From Fibrobacter succinogenes (GTDB lineage Bacteria > Fibrobacterota > Fibrobacteria > Fibrobacterales > Fibrobacteraceae), in assembly GCA_902800815.1 (NCBI GenBank), contig CADCGB010000005.1, forward strand, positions 1-64,000: DNA of 64,000 bases, written 5' to 3'. Numbering within the stretch: the stretch's first letter is position 1; each line of letters begins with the position of its first letter. The translations under genes were made by a program, and so were the position numbers. Shown here piece after piece: positions 34,180 to 42,060 of the stretch. The notes beneath the pieces were generated by a model. The model ran no database searches. It had not been told where the DNA came from and saw nothing but the letters and a program-made list of their open reading frames with translations.

Positions 34180-35106
34180 ATGAAAAGATTGTTTGTCGGC
34201 TGTATTGCCTTATCCTTTGCCGCGATGCTTGCGGCCTGCGGGGACGATTCTTCGTCCACTTCCCCTGAAACATCTGGGAACGAAAGTTCATCCTCGGTGG
34301 AGGAAGTTTCCTCGTCCAGCGAACTCCCGCCCGACACGGCGTGTTGCAAGGTAAAGGAGTCCTCCTCGTCTGTTGTCCTGGTCTCTTCTTCATCCGCTGT
34401 TGTGCTGGAATCTTCTTCGTCCGCTGTTGCGCCGAAGTCTTCTTCGTCTAGCGTTGTGGAATCGTCTTCTAGTGCCAAGCTCATTATCGGGAACATGCTC
34501 TGGGATGGCTTTAGTAATCGAAGTGAAAAAGTCCTTACGGGTGGTGATGAGACTTCGGGTTACTGGTATGAATTTAATGACAATAGCGAAGGGGGATCTT
34601 CTACAATTGAGTTCCCGTCCGACGTCGATACACACATTGATGGTTCTCCATTTTCGGACCTCATTGAAAAATATCGCGGAATTCAGCTAGGAGTCGCTTT
34701 CGGAAGTGGCTTTGAAAAGCCGTATGCAGGGGTGGCTTTCAATGTCTGGAGCGAGGAACAGGAAGGGGTGAATGTCTATCCGTGGGGCGGACTTTGCCTT
34801 GAGTACAAGTCGTCTATTGATTTTGAGATAGAGCTTGGCCTTGAAAATGGAGCAATCCCTACAATGGGCTCCTGCAGTTTTGTGGCGAGCGTTCCGGCTT
34901 CTACAAGTGAAAAAGTCAGCGATTTTGTCTGGGAAAAGTTCAAGAACAACTGTGGCGCGGGGGTGAGCCCCGATATAATGGATGTCTTGAAGAAGGTTGC
35001 TACGGTCAAACTGAAATTTAAGGGCGATGCCGGGACTACGGGAGATTTCTTTATTGAGCGAATCGGGGCAGTAGGAATGTGCCACGACATGATGCCTGCG
35101 CTGTAG
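34180..35106 (+). CDS. Ser-linker surface lipoprotein
   Basis: The product has 308 residues. The signal ends at LAAC (Cys 20), followed by GDDSSS. Residues 20-100 are a Ser/Val-rich linker with eight runs of four or more serines. The globular part (100-308) starts IIGNMLWDGFSNRSEKVLTG and contains SGYWYEFNDNSEGGSSTIEF, GIQLGVAFG and LCLEYKSSIDFEIELGL. It has the beta-sandwich look of a galactose-binding or CBM11-like domain, but this is only a resemblance. It has a strong GGGAGGAAA site before the ATG. Its first 20 residues are nearly identical to those of the next gene. Confidence 0.8.
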   Translation: MKRLFVGCIALSFAAMLAACGDDSSSTSPETSGNESSSSVEEVSSSSELPPDTACCKVKESSSSVVLVSSSSAVVLESSSSAVAPKSSSSSVVESSSSAKLIIGNMLWDGFSNRSEKVLTGGDETSGYWYEFNDNSEGGSSTIEFPSDVDTHIDGSPFSDLIEKYRGIQLGVAFGSGFEKPYAGVAFNVWSEEQEGVNVYPWGGLCLEYKSSIDFEIELGLENGAIPTMGSCSFVASVPASTSEKVSDFVWEKFKNNCGAGVSPDIMDVLKKVATVKLKFKGDAGTTGDFFIERIGAVGMCHDMMPAL

Positions 35107-35129
35107 TTTTTGGAAAATAGGAGGACGTG

Positions 35130-35882
35130 ATGAAAAAACTTTTTGCTGGCTGTATTGCCGTATCCTTTGCCGCGATGCTTGCTGCTTGTGGTGATGACGA
35201 CAGCGACTTTGCTTCACGTCCGGACGGGAAGGAATCGTCTAGTACCACGCCGTCTTCAAAGGTCATTGAGCCTGCCGAAGTGACGACTGGAACTATGACC
35301 GACTCCCGCGATGACCAGACATACAATACGGTCACAATCGGTACGCAGACCTGGATGGCGGAGAACCTCAACTACGAAACGGCGAATAGCTACTGCTTCA
35401 ATGATTACGCTACCTACTGCACCAAGTACGGCCGGTTTTATGCATGGGCTGCCGCTATGGACAGCGCGGGTACATGGAGCACAAACGGCAAGGGTTGCGG
35501 TCATGGCTCGAAATGCTCACCAACCGGTACTATACGAGGCATTTGTCCTGAGGGCTGGCACTTGCCTTCGCAAACGGAATGGGAAGTGCTTTTCACTGCA
35601 GTAGGCGGAATCGGCACGGCGGGCAAGATGCTCAAGTCTGCGACTGGCTGGAACGATAGTGGCAACGGCACGGATGCCTTCGCCTTCACTGCGCTCCCTG
35701 GCGGCAGCAGGTCCATGCTTGGGTTTTACTACATCGAGGGCATCTACGCGTACTTCTGGAGTTCCACTGAGTACGATAGCGAATACGCGTACTACATGCA
35801 CTTGAAAGAGGTCAACGACAATGCGATCCTGGACTACGACGACAAACGCTACGGGCTTACTGTCCGTTGCCTTAAGGACTAG
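35130..35882 (+). CDS. FISUMP-domain lipoprotein
   Basis: The product has 250 residues from ATG 35130 (TAGGAGGACGTG upstream). The lipoprotein signal ends LAAC (Cys 19-20). A short Ser/Thr linker leads into one FISUMP domain (about residues 55-250), with the hallmarks DQTYNTVTIGTQTWMAENLN, CTKYGRFYAWAAAMDS, ICPEGWHLPSQTEWEVL, ATGWNDSGNGTDAFAFTALP, FWSSTEYDSEYAYYMHL and the end LTVRCLKD. The domain is abundant in Fibrobacter surface proteins; its function is not established. The 3' end is part of a DNA repeat shared with the gene ending at 40134. Confidence 0.93.
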   Translation: MKKLFAGCIAVSFAAMLAACGDDDSDFASRPDGKESSSTTPSSKVIEPAEVTTGTMTDSRDDQTYNTVTIGTQTWMAENLNYETANSYCFNDYATYCTKYGRFYAWAAAMDSAGTWSTNGKGCGHGSKCSPTGTIRGICPEGWHLPSQTEWEVLFTAVGGIGTAGKMLKSATGWNDSGNGTDAFAFTALPGGSRSMLGFYYIEGIYAYFWSSTEYDSEYAYYMHLKEVNDNAILDYDDKRYGLTVRCLKD

Positions 35883-35947
35883 TCCCAAACTGATTAAAGT
35901 AGATATCGTTAGTGATTTAAGCGATTAATCATCGAATAAAAATTTTT

Positions 35948-35984
35948 AAGTGCCATTTCTCGTTTGGAAACGGCACTCTTTTTT
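35948..35984 (+). terminator. Terminator in repeat copy 1
   Basis: AGTGCCATTT and AAACGGCACT pair over 10 bp with one mismatch and are followed by CTTTTTT. Confidence 0.8.
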
Positions 35985-35998
35985 GGCACGGTTCTTGC
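35984..35998 (+). promoter_or_regulatory. Sigma-54-type (-24/-12) promoter, copy 1
   Basis: TGGCACG-N4-TTGC is an exact match to the sigma-54 core consensus. Transcription would start near 36010, but no intact gene follows directly, so it seems orphaned. Confidence 0.65.
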
Positions 35999-36118
35999 AA
36001 ATATAAGGGCATGAGGCAAATGATAAACCAAGCCTTCAAGGAGACTTATATTAAGCATCAATGTTGATGGGGCCTTTTTTATTATAAAACGCAAAGAGCG
36101 CAGAGCTATTCAGTAACG

Positions 36119-36310
36119 CTATAATGCCTTTATTTCTTCGATGGACAATCCGGATACCAAAGCGATTTTTTCGATGGGGTCGCCCATGTTCTTTGCCTCG
36201 CTTACAAGAAATTCCTCTGTAAAGATACTCAATTTTGTTGGTTCGAGGAGGAAATGTGCTTTTTTGATGCCTTTTTTGCGGGATAAGGGCCTAAAAGGGA
36301 AAAAATCATT
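36119..36310 (-). pseudogene. C-terminal remnant of an Rpn-like nuclease/transposase gene
   Basis: On the minus strand an open frame of 63 codons without a start ends with EFLVSEAKNMGDPIEKIALV and SGLSIEEIKAL. This resembles the C-terminal helices of Rpn/PD-(D/E)XK family transposase-like proteins, which often end in a GLSxEEIxxL motif. The N-terminal nuclease part is absent. It is probably a decayed fragment; the family is an inference from the tail only. Confidence 0.35.
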
Positions 36311-36366
36311 TTATAGCAAGTCACTTATTAAATTTTTGATTACATTTGTTTTCGGGTAGTTGTATT

Positions 36367-37332
36367 ATGAGACTCTTTTTCCTGCTAATTACGTTCTTGG
36401 CTAGTTTGGTGATGGCGACGCATGTTGCCGTCCTTGAGACTGTTGCGGAAGAAAATGCGAAAGACTGTGTTTCGTTGACTGACCGCCGGTATTTGACGAA
36501 CGTGCTCCGTGAGCAGGCTGTCCAGCTGCTCCCTGTGGAGCAGAATTTTGTCATCATGACGCGCGACAACATCAGCGTGATGCTCCCGCCGGGCATGGCC
36601 CTCGAAGATTGCGAGGGTAGTTGCCTTGCGGAGACCGGCCGAAATATTTCCGCGGACTTTATATGCCAGGCGCGTGTCGGAAAATTCGGCGGCATGCTTA
36701 CATTGTCGGCGGAACTCTACGAGACGGCGGGGAACAAACTTATTGCGAGTTTCAACGGGCGAGGGGCCGATGTGAACGAACTTCTTGCGCTCATTGAGCA
36801 GAAATCGCCAGACTTTTTCCGTAGAATTAAGGACTTGGCAGTACCTGCTGTTGTGGCAGAAAATGAGACGGAAACGGACAATGCGGGCGTTGTGGATTCA
36901 ACAAGTACGGATGCAGAAAAACCTGCTACGGAAGAGGTAAAATCCGCCTCGGCAGAACCGGAGGAAGTTAAACCTGAAGAAACGAATGCGGCAAGTTCCC
37001 GTGCGGAAATTGCTTACAATGAATTGGATGGCAAGGAAAGTGATGCAAAGGTGGGCGAGAGTGTGCCCACGAATATAGATGATGAATCGGCAAAGAAGGG
37101 CGGGATTCATTGGATTCCGTTAAGCATTAGCGCTGTTGTGACGGCGGTAGGTGTGACGGCTGCTATTGTTGGGAACCAGAAGGCGAAAGAAGAATCCGAA
37201 AAGACGTATACGACCGTAGAAGAATACGAGAAGAACCTTCAGGATGTGAAGGATTATCAGACTACGCGTACGGTGGGGACAATTATTGCCATTGTCGGTG
37301 CGATCGGCATTGGCTTGAGTATTGCTTTTTAG
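36367..37332 (+). CDS. Exported protein with TolB/CsgG-like N-domain and two C-terminal membrane segments
   Basis: The product has 321 residues from ATG 36367. The signal peptide is RLFFLLITFLASLVMA. Residues 17-145 contain VAVLETVAEENAKDCVSLTD, RRYLTNVLREQAVQLLPVE, VIMTRDNISVML, CEGSCLAETGRNISADFICQ and MLTLSAELYETAGNKLIASF. This matches the alpha/beta pattern of TolB-N/CsgG/LpoB-like outer-membrane regulators, which sense or count envelope components. Residues 160-240 are a disordered Glu/Ala/Ser segment. Two hydrophobic helices follow (WIPLSISAVVTAVGVTAAIV and TIIAIVGAIGIGLSIAF). The function is unknown. The next lipoprotein gene starts within 10 nt, so the two are probably co-expressed. 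Confidence 0.7.
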   Translation: MRLFFLLITFLASLVMATHVAVLETVAEENAKDCVSLTDRRYLTNVLREQAVQLLPVEQNFVIMTRDNISVMLPPGMALEDCEGSCLAETGRNISADFICQARVGKFGGMLTLSAELYETAGNKLIASFNGRGADVNELLALIEQKSPDFFRRIKDLAVPAVVAENETETDNAGVVDSTSTDAEKPATEEVKSASAEPEEVKPEETNAASSRAEIAYNELDGKESDAKVGESVPTNIDDESAKKGGIHWIPLSISAVVTAVGVTAAIVGNQKAKEESEKTYTTVEEYEKNLQDVKDYQTTRTVGTIIAIVGAIGIGLSIAF

Positions 37333-37341
37333 GAGGAGGTG

Positions 37342-40134
37342 ATGATGAAGATTTTGAATGCAAATTGTCGTCTCCTTGCGGTATTGTTGTTGCTTGTTCT
37401 CGAGGCCTGTACGGATTATGCCTCTAAAATGGAAGATGATTTCGAAGAATGGAAAGCTGCGCAAGCGCAGTCGAGTGAAGGTGAAGTAGTTGTGTCTTCC
37501 TCCAGTATCACACCGAAGTCGCGTTCTAACGAGACAGATGTGTCTAGTAGCAGTGTCCCCGAAGGGTATGTAGACCCGTCGACTGTAGTTACGGGATCTG
37601 TAACTGACGAGCGTGACGGTCAGACTTATAAGACCGTTACCATAGGCACGCAGACTTGGATGGCTCAGAACCTTAATTACGAAACGGCAAACAGCGCTTG
37701 CTATAATGACGAGGCCTCTAACTGTACCAAGTACGGCCGCCTTTACACCTGGGCCGCTGCGATGGACAGCTCGGGAACATGGTCTACAAACGGCAAGGGC
37801 TGTGGCTACGAAAAAGAGTGTTCGCCGACTTATCCGGTGCGCGGAGTCTGTCCCGATGGGTGGCATCTGCCTACAAGTACAGAATTTAGTGTGTTGGAAC
37901 AAGCCGTCGGGGGACAATCGACCGCGGGCAAGATGCTTAAGTCCACTAGCGGCTGGTACAACAGCGGATATGGAACGGATGCCTATTCCTTTGCAGCATT
38001 ACCCGGTTTCGATGCCTATATTGCGACCTTCTGGAGTTCTACTGAGCGCGATAGCAGAGACGCAATCCGCATGGACTTGCTTGCCCAATCCGACGAAACA
38101 ATCCTGACCCAATACCACAGGAACTCCTTCTACTCTGTCCGTTGCGTTAAGGACGAAAACAGTTCTAGTATCACTCCGCAATCGAGCTCCAGCGCGACAA
38201 GTGTGTCTAGTAGTAGTGTAAAATCAAGTAGTTCGGCGCCTTCGTCGAGTTCAGAAATCAAACTTGAAACTTTGACCGATGAACGAGATGGTCAAACGTA
38301 CAAGATTGTTACCATAGGCTCTCAAACTTGGATGGCGGAAAATTTAAACTATGAAACAGACAATAGCTACTGTTACAACGACAGTCCATCCAACTGCACC
38401 AAGTATGGTCGCCTTTACACATGGAATGCGGCGAAAATGGCTTGTCCTTCCGGTTGGCATTTGCCGGCTCTGGCTGAATTTGACACTTTGTATGTCGCAG
38501 TCGGAGGAAAATCGTCGGCAGGAGCGGCACTCAAGTCAGTTAGTGGTTGGATTGTAGATGATGAATGTAAAGGCAGTGAAAAGTGTGTAAGCGATTATGA
38601 GGATGCATACTTGTTTACGGTGTTGCCTGCTGGAGTTAGGCGCAACGGGACTTATGGTGGCGAGGGTGGCGATGCACGCTTTTGGACATCTTCTGAGTAC
38701 AGTAGCGACGATGCTTTCCTCACGTATATGGAATCCTATTATAACGAAGCGAATGATTATTACGATAGTAAGGATGCCGGGTACTCTCTCCGTTGTATCA
38801 AGGGTGAGGTCGCAATAGCTAAATCGTCTTCCTCTGTCTCTCCGCAGTCAAATTTGAGTTCTAGTAGTAAGGAAGTTTCCTCTAGTAGTGAAATTGTCAA
38901 GTCATCTTCTTCGGGGAAAGCTTCGTGGGCGTATCTAAACCCTGCTATATCTTATGGAGAAATGACAGATGACCGCGATGGACAAGTTTATAAGACTGTT
39001 GTAATTGGCGAACAGACTTGGATGGCAGAGAATCTGAATCTTGAAACGGCGAATAGTTACTGCTACAATGACTCTACAAAATATTGCGATAAGTATGGGA
39101 GACTATATACGTGGGCTGATGCGTTGGAGGCTTGCCCAGCAGATTGGCATTTGCCAGATTCTACAGAAAGTGAAAAACTTTTATCTACAGTTGGTGGAGA
39201 ATATGTTGCAGGAACAAATCTCAAGTCCATAAGCGATTGGGTGGAAAATGGAAACGGAGGTGTTGATACTTATGGTTTCTCGGCAATTCCTGCTGGTTAC
39301 AAAAGTAAGGAAGGAGAATATGGAGGATTGAGTGAATATGCAAATTTCTGGCTTTCCGCTGAATATAGTAGTGAAAAGGGACGTCTAATGTTTTTTTATT
39401 ACGGAGGCCGTGGCGGGATGATTGGTTATAATTACAAGAATGAGTTGTATTCTATTCGTTGTTTGAAAAATGAAACTCCTAAGTCTTCTTCTAGCATTTC
39501 CTCGTCTTCCAGCAAGGCTTCATGGGCGTATTTAAATCCTTCGTATTCTTATGGAGAAATGACGGATGATCGTGATGGACAGGTTTATAAGACCGTTGAA
39601 ATTGGTGAACAAACTTGGATGGCGGAAAATCTCAATTATGCCTATTTATCGTTAGAATCAGACTCAGATTCGTTGAGTTTTTGCTATGATAATGATCCTC
39701 TAAATTGCTCGAAATATGGTCGATTATATCGATGGAGTGCTGCAATGGATAGCGCAGGAATGTTCAGTACTACAGGAAAGGGGTGTGGATATTCGGTTTG
39801 CTTGCCAACAGGAAATGTTCGCGGAGTTTGTCCAGAGGGGTGGCATTTGCCTAGTAAAAATGAGATTTTTAACTCTGATTATTCCAATCCTATTTATTGG
39901 CAAGATTCTATTTCTAGTTGGTATATGAGTGGCTTGACAATACCTGCTTCTGGATATATGGGTCAAATAGGAGGATTTGATTATAAGAATAAATATGCTG
40001 GGCTTTGGACTAGTTCTGAGGTTGCTTCAGATGGTTATGCTTTTTCGCTCTTTTTGCGTTATGATGACTCCTTTACCCGAAAAGATGGTGATAATAAGAA
40101 CAATGGTTATTCCGTCCGTTGCGTTAAGGACTAG
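37342..40134 (+). CDS. Lipoprotein with four tandem FISUMP domains
   Basis: The product has 930 residues. AGGAGGAGG precedes GTG-ATG-ATG; ATG 37342 is used here and 37345 is equally possible. The lipobox is LVLEAC. Four FISUMP domains start near residues 86, 308, 538 and 737. Each begins with D[E/D]RDGQ[T/V]YK and IG[T/S/E]QTWMA[E/Q]NLN and ends with [Y/S][S/V][V/L/I]RC[V/I/L]K. They are separated by linkers rich in SSSS. Domains 3 and 4 share a near-identical lead-in, ASWAYLNPxxSYGEMTDD, pointing to a recent internal duplication. Codons of domains 3 and 4 are much more AT-rich than those of domains 1 and 2. The protein is probably a surface-exposed multivalent display protein; its ligand is unknown. 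Confidence 0.92.
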   Translation: MMKILNANCRLLAVLLLLVLEACTDYASKMEDDFEEWKAAQAQSSEGEVVVSSSSITPKSRSNETDVSSSSVPEGYVDPSTVVTGSVTDERDGQTYKTVTIGTQTWMAQNLNYETANSACYNDEASNCTKYGRLYTWAAAMDSSGTWSTNGKGCGYEKECSPTYPVRGVCPDGWHLPTSTEFSVLEQAVGGQSTAGKMLKSTSGWYNSGYGTDAYSFAALPGFDAYIATFWSSTERDSRDAIRMDLLAQSDETILTQYHRNSFYSVRCVKDENSSSITPQSSSSATSVSSSSVKSSSSAPSSSSEIKLETLTDERDGQTYKIVTIGSQTWMAENLNYETDNSYCYNDSPSNCTKYGRLYTWNAAKMACPSGWHLPALAEFDTLYVAVGGKSSAGAALKSVSGWIVDDECKGSEKCVSDYEDAYLFTVLPAGVRRNGTYGGEGGDARFWTSSEYSSDDAFLTYMESYYNEANDYYDSKDAGYSLRCIKGEVAIAKSSSSVSPQSNLSSSSKEVSSSSEIVKSSSSGKASWAYLNPAISYGEMTDDRDGQVYKTVVIGEQTWMAENLNLETANSYCYNDSTKYCDKYGRLYTWADALEACPADWHLPDSTESEKLLSTVGGEYVAGTNLKSISDWVENGNGGVDTYGFSAIPAGYKSKEGEYGGLSEYANFWLSAEYSSEKGRLMFFYYGGRGGMIGYNYKNELYSIRCLKNETPKSSSSISSSSSKASWAYLNPSYSYGEMTDDRDGQVYKTVEIGEQTWMAENLNYAYLSLESDSDSLSFCYDNDPLNCSKYGRLYRWSAAMDSAGMFSTTGKGCGYSVCLPTGNVRGVCPEGWHLPSKNEIFNSDYSNPIYWQDSISSWYMSGLTIPASGYMGQIGGFDYKNKYAGLWTSSEVASDGYAFSLFLRYDDSFTRKDGDNKNNGYSVRCVKD

Positions 40135-40199
40135 CCCTAAACTGATTAAAGTAGATAAATCAGTGATTTAATCGATTAATCATTGAATAAAAATTTTTT

Positions 40200-40236
40200 A
40201 AGTGCTGTTTTCTTCGCGGAAACGGCTCTTTTCTTT
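40200..40236 (+). terminator. Terminator-like hairpin in repeat copy 2
   Basis: AAGTGCTGTTTT and GAAACGGCTCTT pair at about 9 of 12 positions, followed by TTCTTTT. It is weaker than in copy 1. Confidence 0.5.
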
Positions 40237-40251
40237 TGGCATGGTTCTTGC
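40237..40251 (+). promoter_or_regulatory. Sigma-54-type promoter, copy 2
   Basis: TGGCATG-N4-TTGC differs from the core consensus at one position. It would start transcription near 40263, some 40 nt before the gene at 40302. Confidence 0.65.
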
Positions 40252-40301
40252 AAATATAGGGCATAAGACAAATGATAAACCAAGCCCGCAGGGAATGACC
40301 G

Positions 40302-40625
40302 ATGAATACTAGCCAAACAGCACAAGAAAATGTTATATTGCCTTTTGGCAATATGATGTACCCCTTTATGACACTTGATGATAATGCAGAAATTGTCCAT
40401 TCTGAAATGGGCAAGGACGGTCGTGTCAAGGTGTATATTGAAAAGCCCGATGCAAAGGACGGCTTCCATCGGGCAACATGCTATTTACCCTCCTATACAT
40501 GGGAAGATATATTCGGTTTTTCAGATGAGGAAATCGATCGCTATAAGAAAGTGATTGAGTCTACAGCTCATATGATAATGGAATTCTCTCAGAAAGGCGG
40601 GTTTAGCAATGCCGCAAATCTTTAA
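40302..40625 (+). CDS. Small hypothetical protein preceding a truncated DUF4160 gene
   Basis: The product has 107 residues, soluble and acidic. It starts MNTSQTAQENVILPFGNMMY, has a beta-rich middle (VKVYIEKPDAKDGFHRATCY) and a helical end (DEEIDRYKKVIESTAHMIME). I do not recognise the family. Its last 17 nt overlap the start of a DUF4160-like gene, an arrangement typical of two-gene toxin-antitoxin-like modules in which DUF4160 is one member. A sigma-54-type promoter lies upstream. A toxin-antitoxin role is inferred only from this overlap. Confidence 0.65.
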   Translation: MNTSQTAQENVILPFGNMMYPFMTLDDNAEIVHSEMGKDGRVKVYIEKPDAKDGFHRATCYLPSYTWEDIFGFSDEEIDRYKKVIESTAHMIMEFSQKGGFSNAANL

Positions 40626-40653
40626 AAGAGGATCCTTCTGTTTTTTCGATGTG

Positions 40654-40668
40654 GAGCGGGAAAAGGGA
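40654..40668. repeat. 15-bp copy of the tRNA-Gly 3' end (possible attachment-site scar)
   Basis: GAGCGGGAAAAGGGA here is identical to 40871-40885, which is the 3' end of tRNA-Gly(GCC) on the minus strand. The two copies are 217 bp apart. The copy lies exactly at the breakpoint of the DUF4160 fragment. Confidence 0.65.
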
Positions 40669-40670
40669 AT

Positions 40671-40830
40671 GTTAGCCCGCAAAACTCCTTGCTGCGCAAG
40701 GTTGCGGTCTAACCCTTCGGGCTCGACACTCGCTTACGCTCGCGTCAAGCTCATAAGGCGCCTATTGTATGGGCTTCGCCCACGGCACCTTATGCCGCAC
40801 CCTCTTCGAGGGTCCGGTCCCGTCCGCGAA
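40671..40830. repeat. Palindrome-rich intergenic block
   Basis: It holds nested inverted repeats. GTTAGCCCGCAA ... TTGCGGTCTAAC (40671-40713) encloses CCTTGCTGCGCAAGG. ATAAGGCGCC ... GGCACCTTAT (about 40752-40792) encloses GGGCTTCGCCC. Between them is a CTCGCTTACGCTCGCG palindromic stretch. Near 40806 GAGGGTCCGGTCCCGTCCGC resembles a degenerate tRNA-Gly T-arm. No gene was seen in it. Confidence 0.6.
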
Positions 40831-40831
40831 T

Positions 40832-40870
40832 AAACGAAAAAAGACACCATAAAGGTGTCTTTTTCGTTTA
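40832..40870 (-). terminator. Strong terminator after tRNA-Gly
   Basis: TAAACGAAAAAAGACACC and GGTGTCTTTTTCGTTTA form a stem of about 17 bp with one bulged A, directly after the tRNA 3' end. It is symmetric and may act in both directions. Confidence 0.88.
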
Positions 40871-40871
40871 G

Positions 40872-40944
<73 letters not shown>

Positions 40945-40967
40945 GAGGTGAGACCAATTATAGAATA

Positions 40968-42053
40968 TTAGTCCAGGTCTGTCAAGGGTCTTTGCAAAGA
41001 AAATATCAAAATTTCGTGCTTTTTTCCCCTTAATTCGAAAAATCCTTCCTTTTTGCTCAGGTATCCGTGGGGGAAAGGCTTTGGGAGCACGTTGTAGAGA
41101 TCCTCGGAGACCAGGAATTCCTGACCGAGCCTTCCACAGAGGGCCTGTATGCGGCTGGTGGTGTTGAGCACGTCGCCGTGGTAGGCCATCTCGCTGCCGA
41201 AGTTGCCGACCTCGGTGGTCACGACGGTCCCGCAGTGCGCACCGGCCTTGAAGGTGGGGGCAGCGCCGTACTTCTTGATAAATTTCGGGCCGATCTTCTG
41301 CAGGCATTCGTTAAAGTCAAAGAAGCAGTCGATGGGTCGGGCCTTGGTCCTGCAGGCGGAAATGGGCCAGGTGAGGAACGCGCCGTCGCCTGCAATCTGG
41401 TAGATTTCGCCCTGGTTCTCCTCGCAGCAGTTCGAGAGCAGCTTGTAGTAGTCCTTCATGAAGGTGCTGTACTTCACGTGCCCGAGTTCCTCGGCGAGTT
41501 CGGTGGAATGCCGCAGGTCGATGAACATGAATATCAGGTCTTCCTCGAGCGGTTCCTGCGACTTGCCGAGTAGTGTATTCCAGAACACACGCGTACCGAA
41601 CTTCTTGTGCACGCTCCTCACGAAGGTGATGAGGTAGGCGACCAGGAAGAAGGTGATAACCTGGGCCTGTTCCGAAGGGTCGTGTATTGCATCTATCAAG
41701 GCGTAGAGGCCGTCCTCGTTCACGATTCCCTCTCCGCTCTTGAGGCGCAACAGCAGGATGCAGAGGATCTTGCTTGTGCTGATGGCGGCAAAGAAGTACA
41801 GCGAGCGTATGAGCAGCGACTGCCACACCGCACGGCAGTCCATCTCGTCCTTTAGGATGAGGATGTCGTAGACCCCGTGCGAAAAGCCCATGAATAGCGC
41901 GAACTGCAACATCTGGAGCATTATGCCCAGGTCGAACCGTCCCTGTTGGGCATAGGTGACGAGCGTCGAGATACCGACTGCCGCTAGAATCCAGCAGAGC
42001 ACGTAGTAGCAGACGGCGTTGAACTTTCTTTCGGTTTGACGGGTGAGGGCCAT
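40968..42053 (-). CDS. Membrane class III adenylate/guanylate cyclase
   Basis: The product has 361 residues. Residues 15-165 contain four or five transmembrane helices. The catalytic domain (about 175-345) has the first metal Asp in MFIDLRHSTELAEELGHVKY, the second in YQIAGDGAFLTWP, and the substrate/transition-state segment GSEMAYHGDVLNTTSRIQAL with Asp, Asn and Arg. The Asp in GDVLN favours ATP as substrate, but specificity cannot be fixed. The last 35 residues form a KKEGFFELRGKKHEILIFSL beta end typical of the group. It follows a small membrane-protein gene by 7 nt. Confidence 0.88.
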   Translation of the reverse strand: MALTRQTERKFNAVCYYVLCWILAAVGISTLVTYAQQGRFDLGIMLQMLQFALFMGFSHGVYDILILKDEMDCRAVWQSLLIRSLYFFAAISTSKILCILLLRLKSGEGIVNEDGLYALIDAIHDPSEQAQVITFFLVAYLITFVRSVHKKFGTRVFWNTLLGKSQEPLEEDLIFMFIDLRHSTELAEELGHVKYSTFMKDYYKLLSNCCEENQGEIYQIAGDGAFLTWPISACRTKARPIDCFFDFNECLQKIGPKFIKKYGAAPTFKAGAHCGTVVTTEVGNFGSEMAYHGDVLNTTSRIQALCGRLGQEFLVSEDLYNVLPKPFPHGYLSKKEGFFELRGKKHEILIFSLQRPLTDLD

Positions 42054-42060
42054 GGTGCGG

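Larger units (their letters stand above)
35864..36034 (+). repeat. Intergenic direct repeat, copy 1
   Basis: The unit starts in the last codons of the FISUMP gene and continues through CTGATTAAAGTAGAT, a terminator hairpin, a sigma-54-type promoter and ATGATAAACCAAGCC. Copy 2 is at 40117-40286 with roughly 80% visible identity and shared order of parts. Confidence 0.85.
35883..36366. other. 484-bp region without an intact gene
   Basis: It holds the 3' part of direct-repeat copy 1 (terminator and sigma-54-type promoter), an 18-codon open frame at 36011 with no known match, an antisense gene remnant (36119-36310) and AT-rich sequence before the next gene. I see no RNA gene. Confidence 0.6.
40117..40286 (+). 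repeat. Intergenic direct repeat, copy 2
   Basis: It has the same order as copy 1: FISUMP 3' codons, CTGATTAAAGTAGAT, hairpin, sigma-54-type promoter and ATGATAAACCAAGCC. Here an intact gene follows 16 nt later. Confidence 0.85.
40609..40833 (+). pseudogene. DUF4160 gene truncated after about 16 codons
   Basis: The frame opens MPQIFKRGSFCFFDVE, matching the beginning of DUF4160 proteins (typically MPxIFKxGxYxVYFWSNE). From 40654 the sequence switches to a 15-nt copy of the tRNA-Gly 3' end and then to palindrome-rich DNA. The remaining 58 codons to TAA 40831-40833 have no protein-like character. The gene is therefore a 5' fragment. Confidence 0.6.

Noticed and set aside
36141-36359. 72-codon plus-strand open frame
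   Set aside because: It is opposite the Rpn-like remnant, which has the better family match; no ribosome binding site.
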